Position numbers and translations under genes: made by a program
Part shown: one piece after another, positions 46,496 to 56,009 of the stretch
How the letters are laid out: the number at the start of each line of letters is the position of its first letter
Position numbering within the stretch: the stretch's first letter is position 1
Notes under the pieces: model-generated
What the model was told of the DNA's origin: nothing
The model's database searches: none
Seen by the model: the letters and a program-made list of their open reading frames with translations, nothing else
Origin: Candidatus Gastranaerophilales bacterium
Lineage (GTDB): Bacteria; Cyanobacteriota; Vampirovibrionia; Gastranaerophilales; Gastranaerophilaceae
Length of the DNA stretch: 64,000 bases
NCBI GenBank assembly: GCA_944325545.1
Contig: CALVAM010000004.1
Span: forward strand, 35,086 to 99,085
Direction of reading: 5' to 3'

Positions 46496-46522
46496 ATATC
46501 GGCAGATTTTATTTAAACTTTA
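46496..46522 (-). promoter_or_regulatory. Flagellar sigma-28 (FliA) promoter, copy 2
   Basis: On the minus strand TAAAGTTT (46522-46515), 11 bases, GCCGATAT (46503-46496), again 15 of 16 matches to the FliA consensus. It lies 41 bases ahead of the ATG at 46455. Upstream is the same TTTGTAAA direct repeat seen in copy 1. Confidence 0.85.
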
Positions 46523-46571
46523 GAGAAAATAAGAAAATGTTTACAAAAGTTTACAAAGCTTGTTTATATTA

Positions 46572-48257
46572 TTAATTAGTTTTAGCACTGTATACCATTT
46601 CTTTAACTTTATTCCTTTGAACTGTTGATTTTTTTGTTCTTGGTAAAGTCTCTTTTAGTACAGTGATATTTATTGGACGTTTATAAGGAGTAAGTCTTTG
46701 AGAAAGTCTTTTTACTTCATCTTTCATAAGTTTATTTAAAGTTTCATCATCATATTTGTTTTTAAGCTCTTCTGATGGAACAACAACAGCAGCAATATCT
46801 TCAGTACCATCTTTAGCTCCGCCTTCTCTTGAAACTCCAAAGACACAAAGTTCCGCAAACATATCACTCTTTTCTAAAACAGCTTCAACTTCTTCCGGAT
46901 AAACTTTTTTACCACCTGATAGAACAATCATATTTTTAATTCTGCCGGTTATATATACACGTCCTTTGTCATCAATTCTTGCAATATCTCCGGTATGAAA
47001 CCAGCCGTTTTCATCAATGGCTTCAGCAGTTAAATCAGGTCTATTGTGATACCCTTTCATTATAGAAGGACCTTTTAATAATAGCTCTCCACTTTCAGGA
47101 TCAATTTTTGCTTCATAGCTAGGAAGAGGTTTGCCAACAGAGCGTAAATCACGATTTTTTTCAATATTAATAGTCGCAATTGGACTTGTTTCAGTAAGCC
47201 CATATACCTCGTAAACTTGAATTCCAATTCTTTCAAAGAAACGAGCAACATCAATATCTAAAGGAGCTCCTCCTGACATGCAACCTTTAAAATTTCCGCC
47301 AAAGAAACTGTGAGTTTTCCAAAATAGAAGTTTTTTAGCCCAAATAAATGGAATAAATTTTGCTATATGGAATAATATAGGAAACATTTTTTGACTAAAT
47401 TTTGAACGATTTTTCATCTCTGCTTCCAATCCTGTTTTTAAAAGTTTCAAAAATGCAGGAACAACAATCATAAAATTAATTTTTTTATCTCTCATTGTAT
47501 TTAAAATATCTTTTGGTTTTAGATTATGAGTATAATAAACAGAAAACCCTAAATTCAAAAACGTTGAAAACCCAACAGTCATTTCGAATAAATGATTCAT
47601 AGGAAGTATTGATAAAATGTTAACATCGCCTTTTGGTAATATACTATCAAAAGCAACTTTCAAATCGTTTAATTGAGTTAGCATATTTCCAAAAGTTGTT
47701 TCAACACCTTTAGGAGAGCCGGTAGTTCCTGATGTGTAAATAATAAATACCGTAGAATTTTTTGAACGATGTCTCCATTTACAAGTATAATTATTCGGAA
47801 TAGTATAAATACTTTCTAAATCCTTATTAATAGGGTGTTCGTCCATAACTATTATATGCTTCAAGGATGGAAGAACCTTTTGCAAATCCAAAGCTTTATC
47901 AATATAAGTTTGAGAAACAAGCATTACCGATGGATTACAGTCTGACAATATTGATTGCAGCTCATATTTTGTAAGTTTAATATCTAAAGGAACAGTAATA
48001 AGACCTGAAATTACAGAAGCGAAAACACACGCCCCATATTCTGGCTTAGATTCAGATAAAATTGCTAAACGCTCTCCTTTTTGCAAACCTAAATCATTCA
48101 TCAAATAAGCGGCAAGCCTTCTTGACATCAAACCAAGGCCATCATAAGTAATTTCCTGCCAACCAAATTGAGTTTTCATTCCTAATGCGATTTTTCGAGC
48201 ATAACTATTTGTCTTATCTTCAAGTAAAGATAACACGTTACTTTTACGTTCTTTCAT
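46572..48257 (-). CDS. AMP-binding acyl-CoA synthetase (long-chain fatty acid-CoA ligase-like)
   Basis: This 561-aa enzyme activates a carboxylic acid with ATP and CoA. It has the AMP-binding P-loop FIIYTSGTTGSPKGVE near residue 165, VYGLTETSPIATIN near 335, the GWFHTGDIARID motif near 420 and the catalytic Lys region in LPRTKKSTVQRNKV at the C-terminus. Hydrophobic stretches near 220-300 and the order of motifs fit long-chain (FadD-like) enzymes. The ATG at 48257 was chosen for GGAGGG 6 bases upstream; an earlier ATG at 48317 adds a cysteine-rich leader. It stands alone, divergent from rpsF. Confidence 0.85.
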   Translation of the reverse strand: MKERKSNVLSLLEDKTNSYARKIALGMKTQFGWQEITYDGLGLMSRRLAAYLMNDLGLQKGERLAILSESKPEYGACVFASVISGLITVPLDIKLTKYELQSILSDCNPSVMLVSQTYIDKALDLQKVLPSLKHIIVMDEHPINKDLESIYTIPNNYTCKWRHRSKNSTVFIIYTSGTTGSPKGVETTFGNMLTQLNDLKVAFDSILPKGDVNILSILPMNHLFEMTVGFSTFLNLGFSVYYTHNLKPKDILNTMRDKKINFMIVVPAFLKLLKTGLEAEMKNRSKFSQKMFPILFHIAKFIPFIWAKKLLFWKTHSFFGGNFKGCMSGGAPLDIDVARFFERIGIQVYEVYGLTETSPIATINIEKNRDLRSVGKPLPSYEAKIDPESGELLLKGPSIMKGYHNRPDLTAEAIDENGWFHTGDIARIDDKGRVYITGRIKNMIVLSGGKKVYPEEVEAVLEKSDMFAELCVFGVSREGGAKDGTEDIAAVVVPSEELKNKYDDETLNKLMKDEVKRLSQRLTPYKRPINITVLKETLPRTKKSTVQRNKVKEMVYSAKTN

Positions 48258-48420
48258 ACTTCCCTCCAAAGATAATAAGCCTTTATTAAATATTATATCA
48301 GAAGAAAAGAAGCACATACAAAACTCTTAATAATTCTTAAATATTAAGATAAGTTTTACTATACAGGCTTTACATCAATGCTGTTCATGATAGTATAATT
48401 ATATAAGGAGAAATATTATT

Positions 48421-48723
48421 ATGAAAAATTATGAATTATTAGCGATTTTCAAACCAAGTCTTGATTCAGAAGAATTAGACAAAGTTGTTGATAAAATCTC
48501 AGAAGAAATCAAATCTTACAAAGGATCAGTATCATCCATTGATAAGATGGGACGTAAAAAATTAGCTTATGACGTTCAAGGCTACAGAGACGGTTATTTC
48601 ACAAACATGATTTTATCAATACCTGCAGAAACAGTTGTTGAATTCAAAAGAAACCTTAAACTTAATGACAATGTATTAAGATTTATGTTTATGGAAGAAG
48701 CTAAAAAAGCTCAAACTGTATAA
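48421..48723 (+). CDS. rpsF: Ribosomal protein bS6
   Basis: bS6 binds bS18 on the 30S platform. The 100-aa protein has the N-terminal NYELLAIFKPSLDSEEL, IDKMGRKKLAYDVQGYRDG and LRFMFMEEAKK typical of S6. AAGGAG precedes the ATG. It opens the standard rpsF-ssb-rpsR set. Confidence 0.95.
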   Translation: MKNYELLAIFKPSLDSEELDKVVDKISEEIKSYKGSVSSIDKMGRKKLAYDVQGYRDGYFTNMILSIPAETVVEFKRNLKLNDNVLRFMFMEEAKKAQTV

Positions 48724-48791
48724 ATTGGAAGCTAAATCAAGAAAATTTATACAATAAACTATATTTAATAAGTTAGAAAGTGAAGTAAAAA

Positions 48792-49187
48792 ATGTCATTA
48801 GCAAAAGCTGTAGTAACAGGTGTAGTATTCAGAGCTCCTGAAAAAAGATTTACTCAAAATAACGTTCCGGTATCATCTTTAGTACTAAACATTGGTGATA
48901 GAGAAGAAATGCTTATCAGAGTTATTTCAAAAAGAACTGCTTTAGACGAAGTTGTTTCAGGTGTTTCTGTTGGAGATAAATTACTTGTAGAAGGTAGATT
49001 ACAAATTACATCTGTAAAAAATGACAGCGGAGCAGAAAGAAGAATCTATGAGATTGATGCGAACACTATAGAAGCATTTGGAGGTTCTTCTGCAACTGTT
49101 TCATCATCTTCTAGTGATGATATTGTAAAATTTTCTCAAGAAGAATTCTCTGATGAACTAATCGGAGAGGACGAAATTCCGTTCTAG
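48792..49187 (+). CDS. ssb: Single-stranded DNA-binding protein
   Basis: The 131-aa protein covers the OB-fold of SSB in a divergent form (AKAVVTGVVFRAPEKRFTQN, EMLIRVISKRTALDEV, VGDKLLVEGRLQI) followed by a Ser-rich linker and the acidic partner-binding tip GEDEIPF. It is shorter than the 160-180 aa usual for E. coli-type SSB. Placement between rpsF and rpsR is the conserved ssb position. Confidence 0.9.
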   Translation: MSLAKAVVTGVVFRAPEKRFTQNNVPVSSLVLNIGDREEMLIRVISKRTALDEVVSGVSVGDKLLVEGRLQITSVKNDSGAERRIYEIDANTIEAFGGSSATVSSSSSDDIVKFSQEEFSDELIGEDEIPF

Positions 49188-49269
49188 ACGCTATGCACTT
49201 AGTTAAGAGGATGGATGGCATTTAGATTAAAAGTAAAATAACATAAGGCTAGAAAGGCAACTTAGAAAA

Positions 49270-49500
49270 ATGGCAAAACAAGATCAAGATAGAAAAAAAC
49301 GTAAAACATGCAGTTTTTGTGCTGATCATGTTGAATCTATCGATTACAAAGATGCTGCAAAATTAAAAAGATATTTAACAGAAGCAGGAAAGATCATTCC
49401 TCGCAGAGTAACAGGAAACTGTGCAAAACACCAAAGAATGATTACAAAAGCTATTAAAAGAGCTAGAGAAGCTGCTATCATCAGTTATGTATTTGACTAA
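49270..49500 (+). CDS. rpsR: Ribosomal protein bS18
   Basis: bS18 of 76 aa. It has [54 protein letters not shown], the full S18 core with a CxxC pair that may bind zinc. It completes the rpsF-ssb-rpsR group. Confidence 0.95.
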   Translation: MAKQDQDRKKRKTCSFCADHVESIDYKDAAKLKRYLTEAGKIIPRRVTGNCAKHQRMITKAIKRAREAAIISYVFD

Positions 49501-49528
49501 TTTTAAATGCACATAGATTAATTATCAA

Positions 49529-49561
49529 ATAGGAATGGTAAAAAAGATTTGCCATTCCTAT
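49529..49561 (+). terminator. Stem-loop after rpsR
   Basis: ATAGGAATGG (49529-49538) and CCATTCCTAT (49552-49561) form a 10-bp perfect stem with a 13-base loop, 28 bases after the rpsR stop. No T run follows, so it is a weak or partial terminator, or an RNA processing site between rpsR and the next small gene. Confidence 0.5.
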
Positions 49562-49589
49562 GTTTACATCTTAAGAGAAGGAAAAAACA

Positions 49590-49778
49590 ATGAACAATCA
49601 AATTACAATCAGATCTGACAGAAAAGAAGATTACAAATTCCAATACAAAGGAGAAGATGTAATCTTAAAAGCAGGCAGCATTATAAGTATTGCAGACGGT
49701 CTTGCAGAAGTCGTACTTCCGACTTGTGCAATGAAAATCGTTAAAAACCTAATTGTTATAAAAGATGATGTAAAGTAA
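49590..49778 (+). CDS. Small protein of unknown function between rpsR and tuf
   Basis: This 62-aa protein is not recognised. It is beta-rich with balanced charge (ITIRSDRKEDYKFQYKGEDV, then ILKAGSIISIADGLAEVVLP) and has one cysteine. AGAGAAGGA lies ahead of the ATG, and codon use looks like that of the neighbours, which supports real coding. Its place in a translation-gene cluster hints at a housekeeping role. Confidence 0.6.
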   Translation: MNNQITIRSDRKEDYKFQYKGEDVILKAGSIISIADGLAEVVLPTCAMKIVKNLIVIKDDVK

Positions 49779-49792
49779 GAATTTAACAATTA

Positions 49793-49820
49793 TTGACAAT
49801 ATTTCTTTAGAGTATAAAAT
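49793..49820 (+). promoter_or_regulatory. Predicted tuf promoter
   Basis: TTGACA (49793-49798) and TAAAAT (49815-49820) are 16 bases apart, 63 bases ahead of the tuf ATG. A perfect -35 box fits a highly expressed gene. Confidence 0.65.
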
Positions 49821-49883
49821 AATTGTATAACTTAGTATAGTAAGTTAACGTAGTATATTTAATCAAAGAAGGAGATTAATCTC

Positions 49884-51092
<1,209 letters not shown>

Positions 51093-51120
51093 TTTTATTG
51101 ATAATTAAACCAATTTTCAT

Positions 51121-51147
51121 AGAGTAACAAGATTTTCTTGTTACTCT
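51121..51147 (+). terminator. Rho-independent terminator after tuf
   Basis: AGAGTAACAAGA (51121-51132) and TCTTGTTACTCT (51136-51147) form a 12-bp perfect stem with a TTT loop, followed by ATTTTTAT. It lies 28 bases after the tuf stop. Confidence 0.9.
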
Positions 51148-51182
51148 ATTTTTATAATCTATAAAGCTTTTATTATAAATAC

Positions 51183-51211
51183 TTTACTCATTTTTTAGCT
51201 TGTAATATAAT
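51183..51211 (+). promoter_or_regulatory. Predicted sigma-70-type promoter
   Basis: TTTACT (51183-51188), 17 bases, TATAAT (51206-51211), 32 bases ahead of the ATG at 51244. Confidence 0.6.
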
Positions 51212-51243
51212 AAAATTATATAATATGAAAGAGTGGGGACGGT

Positions 51244-52242
51244 ATGAAAGAACAAAAAATTGCTGTAATTGGTTTTGGAATTTGGGGTAAGAATATTGTT
51301 CGTAATTTCTACAATTTAAATGTATTAGAGATGGTTTGTGATTTAGATGACGAATCTCTTAAGACTGTTAAAGAACAATTTCCTGGAGTAAGAGTAACAA
51401 AAGACTTTAATGACATTATAAACGACAATTCAATAACAGGCGTTGCAGTTGTAACTCCAAGCCATACGCATTTTAAAATTGTTAAGGCTATGCTTGAAGC
51501 CGGAAAAAATGTTTATGTAGAAAAACCTATTTCAACTGTTGCTGAAGAAGCAAAAGTATTAACAGAGCTTGCTGAAACAAAAGGACTTGTTTTGATGGTT
51601 GATCACCTGCTTTTGTATCACCCAGCTGTAAACAGATTAAAAATGTTGATTGAAGAAGGCGTTCTTGGAGAGCCGGTATATGCCCAAAGTGATAGATTAA
51701 ATGTCAATTACCATAAAAACGATAGAAGTGTTATGTGGGACTTAGCACCGCACGATTTATCAATGATTGCGTATGTTACAGGAAAAAATCCTGTAAAAGT
51801 AATCTCAGCAATCGGTTGTTCTTCTGATAAAAATAACATAATGGATATTACTCATATCGGAATTGAATTTGAAGGTGGAATGATTGCACATATATCAGAC
51901 AGTTGGATAACCCCTCAAAAACATGTAACTTTGCTTGTTAGAGGAACAAAGGCTACAGCAATTTTTGATGATACAGCTCCTTCTGATAAATTAAAAGTTT
52001 ATGATAACTTCAAACCTGCAAATACACAAAATTATGCACTTGACTATTTAGAAATTGAACCTTTAAAATTAGCTTGTCAACATTTTGTAAACTGTTGTGC
52101 TTCAGGACAAAAAGCCCGTTCTGATGGTGCGAATGGTTATGCTGTAGTTAGTGTTCTTGAAGAAGCTGAAAAAATTATGATGGGTTCAAAACTTGAAGAA
52201 CTTAATAAAAAAGACTTTGCTCTTTCAAGAATGAAAGTTTAA
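51244..52242 (+). CDS. Gfo/Idh/MocA-family oxidoreductase
   Basis: The 332-aa protein has the dinucleotide-binding IAVIGFGIWGKNIVRNF at the N-terminus, VVTPSHTHF, the EKPIS lysine motif near residue 97 and the WDLAPHDLSMI region with the family's catalytic His near 180. The family oxidises or reduces sugars and their nucleotide derivatives with NAD(P). The substrate cannot be read. It begins a run with a phosphatidyltransferase (34-base gap), trmL and nnrD. Relatives act in surface sugar synthesis, which would fit this genome. Confidence 0.85.
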   Translation: MKEQKIAVIGFGIWGKNIVRNFYNLNVLEMVCDLDDESLKTVKEQFPGVRVTKDFNDIINDNSITGVAVVTPSHTHFKIVKAMLEAGKNVYVEKPISTVAEEAKVLTELAETKGLVLMVDHLLLYHPAVNRLKMLIEEGVLGEPVYAQSDRLNVNYHKNDRSVMWDLAPHDLSMIAYVTGKNPVKVISAIGCSSDKNNIMDITHIGIEFEGGMIAHISDSWITPQKHVTLLVRGTKATAIFDDTAPSDKLKVYDNFKPANTQNYALDYLEIEPLKLACQHFVNCCASGQKARSDGANGYAVVSVLEEAEKIMMGSKLEELNKKDFALSRMKV

Positions 52243-52276
52243 AATTAAATATATTAACATATAATGGTGGAGAAAA

Positions 52277-52870
52277 ATGGCAAATTTTATTTCAATATTC
52301 AGAATCTTTGTAATGTTTTTTGCAGTATATTTAATTTATACTCATCAAGGCAATACTCCTGCTTATATTTGGGCATTAGCTCTTACAATTTTAGCTTTTG
52401 CTCTTGATGGAGTAGATGGATATGTTGCCAGAAAATTACACGAAGAATCAAAATTTGGAGCTCTTCTTGATATAATGGGAGATCGAATAGTTGAAAATAC
52501 TTATTGGATTTTATTTGCCGTTATGGGATGGATTAGTATATTATTCCCATTAATTGCCATAACAAGAGGTTTTATAACTGATACAATTAGAAGTGCAGCG
52601 ATGGAGCACGGACTTACACCGTTTGGGATGCAAGTTAATCCCATTTGCAAATTCATTACAGGCTCTAAATTTATGAGAATAAGCTATGCTGTAGCTAAAG
52701 TATTAGCATTTGTTCTTATAATTACTGCTAAAATTCCTGTATGTCCTAATCGTGAAATTATTTGGGCAATAGGATATTGGGCGGCTGTATTTGCAATTAT
52801 ATTCTGTGTAGTAAGGGGCTTGCCTGTCGTAATTGAAGCTAAATATTTGTTTGAAAAGAAAGCTGACTAA
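52277..52870 (+). CDS. CDP-alcohol phosphatidyltransferase (PgsA-like)
   Basis: This 197-aa membrane protein has the family's metal-binding motif at residues about 50-75 (DGVDGYVARKLHEESKFGAL, then LDIMGDR; D-G-x2-A-R-x8-G-x3-D-x3-D type) and about five membrane helices. It transfers a phosphatidyl group from CDP-diacylglycerol to an alcohol such as glycerol-3-phosphate. Length fits PgsA, but specificity is not certain. GGTGGAG precedes the ATG, and it is followed by trmL 5 bases later. Confidence 0.82.
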   Translation: MANFISIFRIFVMFFAVYLIYTHQGNTPAYIWALALTILAFALDGVDGYVARKLHEESKFGALLDIMGDRIVENTYWILFAVMGWISILFPLIAITRGFITDTIRSAAMEHGLTPFGMQVNPICKFITGSKFMRISYAVAKVLAFVLIITAKIPVCPNREIIWAIGYWAAVFAIIFCVVRGLPVVIEAKYLFEKKAD

Positions 52871-52875
52871 TAAAG

Positions 52876-53325
52876 ATGGGAAAATTTAATGTAGTTTTAT
52901 ATGAACCTGAAATCCCACAAAACACGGGTAATATCGCAAGATTATGTGCTTGTACAGGGGCTTCTTTATATCTTGTTAGAAAACTTGGATTTGCTCTTAC
53001 TGATAAATATACTAAAAGAGCCGGAATGGATTATTGGGAAAGCGTAGATCTACACAAAATTAATTCTATGGATGAATTGTATAAAATGTTTCCTCAAGGT
53101 AGATTTTATTATCTAACAACAAAATCAAAGAAAAAATATACAGATATTGAATTTAAAGAAAATGATTTTATAGTATTTGGTCCTGAATCAAGAGGATTAC
53201 CGCAAGAATATGTAACGCAAGATAGTGCAATAACAATTCCAATGGTAGAAGGTCAAAGAAGTCTAAATTTATCCAATTCTGTTGCGATTGTCGCTTATGA
53301 AATAATAAGACAAATTGGTCTATAA
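52876..53325 (+). CDS. trmL: tRNA (cytidine(34)-2'-O)-methyltransferase
   Basis: TrmL is a SPOUT methyltransferase that 2'-O-methylates the wobble base of tRNA-Leu. The 149-aa protein has the diagnostic YEPEIPQNTGNIARLCACTG, FGPESRGLP and the knot block IPMVEGQRSLNLSNSVAIVAYE. It is a little short but complete. It lies between the phosphatidyltransferase and nnrD genes with small gaps. Confidence 0.92.
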   Translation: MGKFNVVLYEPEIPQNTGNIARLCACTGASLYLVRKLGFALTDKYTKRAGMDYWESVDLHKINSMDELYKMFPQGRFYYLTTKSKKKYTDIEFKENDFIVFGPESRGLPQEYVTQDSAITIPMVEGQRSLNLSNSVAIVAYEIIRQIGL

Positions 53326-53339
53326 AAAAAGGATATGCC

Positions 53340-54146
53340 ATGCCAGAATATAAAATGCCATTAAGAGAGCAAAATTCTAATAAGGGAACTTTTGGTAAAG
53401 TTCTTAATTTTTCAGGGTCAAAAAATTATATCGGAGCTGCTTATTTATCAACAGTTAGTGTTCTTAAAGTTGGCGGGGGCTTTGTTGCTCTTGCTACAGA
53501 AAAAGATATTATAAAAGCTGTATCTGCAATCCTTCCTGAAGCAGTTTATCTTTCCAGAAATGAAGGACTAAAAGATATAAAGCAATATTCAACAATATTA
53601 ATAGGATGCGGATTGGGCTTAGAACGTAAAAGCTACAAGCTATTTAAAGATGTTATGAAAAAGTTACAAAAAGATACTGTCCCTGTAGTAATTGATGCTG
53701 ATGGATTAAATATCTTGAGTAATTTAAAAATAGAATTACCTCAAAATGTCATAATTACACCTCATCCATTAGAAGCTGCAAGACTTTTAGGAGTAGGACT
53801 AGAAAGTATTTTGAAAAATCTTGAAGGTAGTGCAAAAAAATTAGCTGAAAAATATAATTGCATTGCAGTTCTTAAAACACACAGAACAATTATTACAGAT
53901 GGGAATACCATATTTATAAATCAACACGGAAATTCTGCACTTGCAAAAGCCGGTTCAGGAGATGTTTTAGCGGGTATAATTGCAGGATTATTAGCTCAAG
54001 GACTAAATACTTTTGAGGCAGCAAAACTTGGAGTATATTTGCATTCGAGAACTGGCGAAATCGCTTCAGAAGAGTTAAGCGAATACTCAGTACTTGCCTC
54101 TGAATTACCTAAATACTTACATCTTGCAATAAAAGAAATTATATAA
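53340..54146 (+). CDS. nnrD: ADP/ATP-dependent NAD(P)H-hydrate dehydratase
   Basis: NnrD repairs hydrated NAD(P)H using ADP or ATP. The 268-aa ribokinase-like protein has GTFGKVLNFSGSKNYIGAAY, VIDADGLNIL, ITPHPLEAARLLG and AKAGSGDVLAGIIAGLLAQG. It lacks the N-terminal NnrE epimerase domain that is fused in E. coli YjeF, so the epimerase must be elsewhere. The ATG overlaps nothing upstream; its 3' end overlaps the convergent XRE gene by 8 bases. Confidence 0.9.
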   Translation: MPEYKMPLREQNSNKGTFGKVLNFSGSKNYIGAAYLSTVSVLKVGGGFVALATEKDIIKAVSAILPEAVYLSRNEGLKDIKQYSTILIGCGLGLERKSYKLFKDVMKKLQKDTVPVVIDADGLNILSNLKIELPQNVIITPHPLEAARLLGVGLESILKNLEGSAKKLAEKYNCIAVLKTHRTIITDGNTIFINQHGNSALAKAGSGDVLAGIIAGLLAQGLNTFEAAKLGVYLHSRTGEIASEELSEYSVLASELPKYLHLAIKEII

Positions 54147-54366
54147 AACTAATTTCAATATCTAAAAATATTTTAGGATGAACATTTAAAGCTTTTGCTA
54201 GTATAATTAATGTTTTTGTTGGAATATTTATTTCCCCTCGTTCTATCATTCCGATATAATTTCTGCTGACACCAATTTTTTCTGCAAGCTTTTCTTGAGA
54301 TATTTTTTCAGATTTTCTTGCTAATTTTATGTTCTTACCAACTTTTTTTAAATATTCATCCATCAT
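54139..54366 (-). CDS. Small XRE-family DNA-binding protein
   Basis: This 75-aa protein is a single Cro/C1-type helix-turn-helix (KNIKLARKSEKISQEKLAEK, then IGVSRNYIGMIERGEINIPT). No sensor domain is present. It lies 20 bases downstream of the nucleotidase-like gene at 54387 on the same strand and may be co-transcribed with it. It converges on nnrD. The role is unknown. Confidence 0.75.
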   Translation of the reverse strand: MMDEYLKKVGKNIKLARKSEKISQEKLAEKIGVSRNYIGMIERGEINIPTKTLIILAKALNVHPKIFLDIEISFI

Positions 54367-54386
54367 TATTATATTTTGAATATTAT

Positions 54387-55961
54387 TTACCCCTCTTCAA
54401 ATTTTATTCGCCCAGTTTGATTAATAACAACAGGCTCATTTAAGTGTTTTATATATTCACAAGCTAAAAAGTCTTTATTAAAAGGATAATTTATACACTC
54501 TTCTTTTGGAGCTAATACATCAAAATCAGCACCCTCAAACATCATAAACGAATCTTGTGCCACACTATAAAATTTATCTTCTCTTGGATTTTCAATATCA
54601 ATCTTATGTTCTTGACCATCTCTATCAATAAAACTCATTCCAACTAATTTCCCCTTTTGAGGGTTTACCGTATAATTAAGCCCTGATACCGCAAGTAAGC
54701 CAGGTTTATTACCTTGTGTTTTATATGTTTTTTCTATAGTATTTTTGAACATTTCAACTATTTTCTTCTCAGAAACATTAGCAACCGATACCCTATCCTC
54801 AAAAGGTGCAATATCTTTTATATCTCTGGTATCAACTATTCCGGTTTGGAAAAAACTCCTTGTTCCACTATTATTCCACAACGCAATATCAACACCTAAT
54901 TCATAACGCATTGCATCACACATAAAATTAGCATGAGCATTTTCTTCTATTAATGTTTTTGGAGGCGGAGCTACATGTTTTATTGAACCTATAACCTCAG
55001 GCTCTCCTAATATTTGATTAATAATATATTGATTAATCATATTTTTAGAGAAAAATTTAGTTTCTGCTATATTATTTTGAGCTTTTGTAATCACCCCATC
55101 TCTATCAAATGTCAAATTAAGCTCACCAAAGTAATTTCCGTTTTTACCAGCTTCTGTTATTATTACAGGTTCCCCTGATTTTGAATATAATAAATTTTCT
55201 CCTTCTTCAATACCTTTAATCAACTCGTGAGTATGACCGCCAATGATTACATCAATACCATCGGTATTTTCTGCAACAATTTTGTCAGTTGTATTCCCCA
55301 TATGAGAAAGTAAGAAAATCTTATTTACACCTTTCTCTTTTAATTCTTTAATTTGCTCTTGAATGTCTTCAATTGTATCTTCCAGTTTATCTACAGAACA
55401 ATCTTTATGATAAGCCGGATGTGTAACTCTTTCTTTTAAATCTATAGGAGCGGCACCTATTAAACCTATTTTTTCACCCTTTACCTCTATTATTGAAGTT
55501 TTTTTAATAACTTTATTTAATTCATCATGCTCAAATTCTTCATCATCCACTCCTAATGTATCCTTGGCAGCCTGCTTTAAATTTACTGCATAATAATCCC
55601 CTTTAAAATCTTTAGCAGTGTCTACAAAATCTTTTTGACGAGTGTCCATTTCGTGATTACCAAGAGCTGAACCTTTGATATTTGCCATATTCATAAATTT
55701 AATTACAGCACGATTCACCTTTTTATTTTTTTCATCTCCTATATTATTGTCTCCAGCGGAGAGTCTTAAATCCCCTTTAATGCCTGATAAAATTCTTGTC
55801 ATATTATTGGTTTGACCGTGTAAATCATTAACATATCCAACAGTCATTTCAAAAACATCCTGCTTAGGAGATTTTTCCAAGTTATTATTTTTAGAATCAT
55901 TATTTCTTCTAAATGTAAATGTATATAGGTTAATTTTTGGTAATGATAGTTTATTTATCAT
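54387..55961 (-). CDS. 5'-nucleotidase/metallophosphatase-family protein (UshA-like), copy 1
   Basis: The 524-aa protein has the calcineurin-like metallophosphoesterase motifs (VNDLHGQ near residue 43, SAGDNNIGDE, ALGNHEMD, LLSHMGN, VIIGGHTHE) and the C-terminal 5'-nucleotidase domain (FMCDAMRYE, LAVSGLNY). Such proteins usually act in the periplasm on nucleotides, but no signal peptide is visible; the start is a short basic peptide INLYTFTFRRN. The gene upstream is a close tandem copy. The substrate is not known. GCAGGA precedes the ATG. Confidence 0.82.
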   Translation of the reverse strand: MINKLSLPKINLYTFTFRRNNDSKNNNLEKSPKQDVFEMTVGYVNDLHGQTNNMTRILSGIKGDLRLSAGDNNIGDEKNKKVNRAVIKFMNMANIKGSALGNHEMDTRQKDFVDTAKDFKGDYYAVNLKQAAKDTLGVDDEEFEHDELNKVIKKTSIIEVKGEKIGLIGAAPIDLKERVTHPAYHKDCSVDKLEDTIEDIQEQIKELKEKGVNKIFLLSHMGNTTDKIVAENTDGIDVIIGGHTHELIKGIEEGENLLYSKSGEPVIITEAGKNGNYFGELNLTFDRDGVITKAQNNIAETKFFSKNMINQYIINQILGEPEVIGSIKHVAPPPKTLIEENAHANFMCDAMRYELGVDIALWNNSGTRSFFQTGIVDTRDIKDIAPFEDRVSVANVSEKKIVEMFKNTIEKTYKTQGNKPGLLAVSGLNYTVNPQKGKLVGMSFIDRDGQEHKIDIENPREDKFYSVAQDSFMMFEGADFDVLAPKEECINYPFNKDFLACEYIKHLNEPVVINQTGRIKFEEG

Positions 55962-56009
55962 ATTTTCCTGCTTTTTATATAATAAAACGGCTAAATATTT
56001 TTTTTGTCA

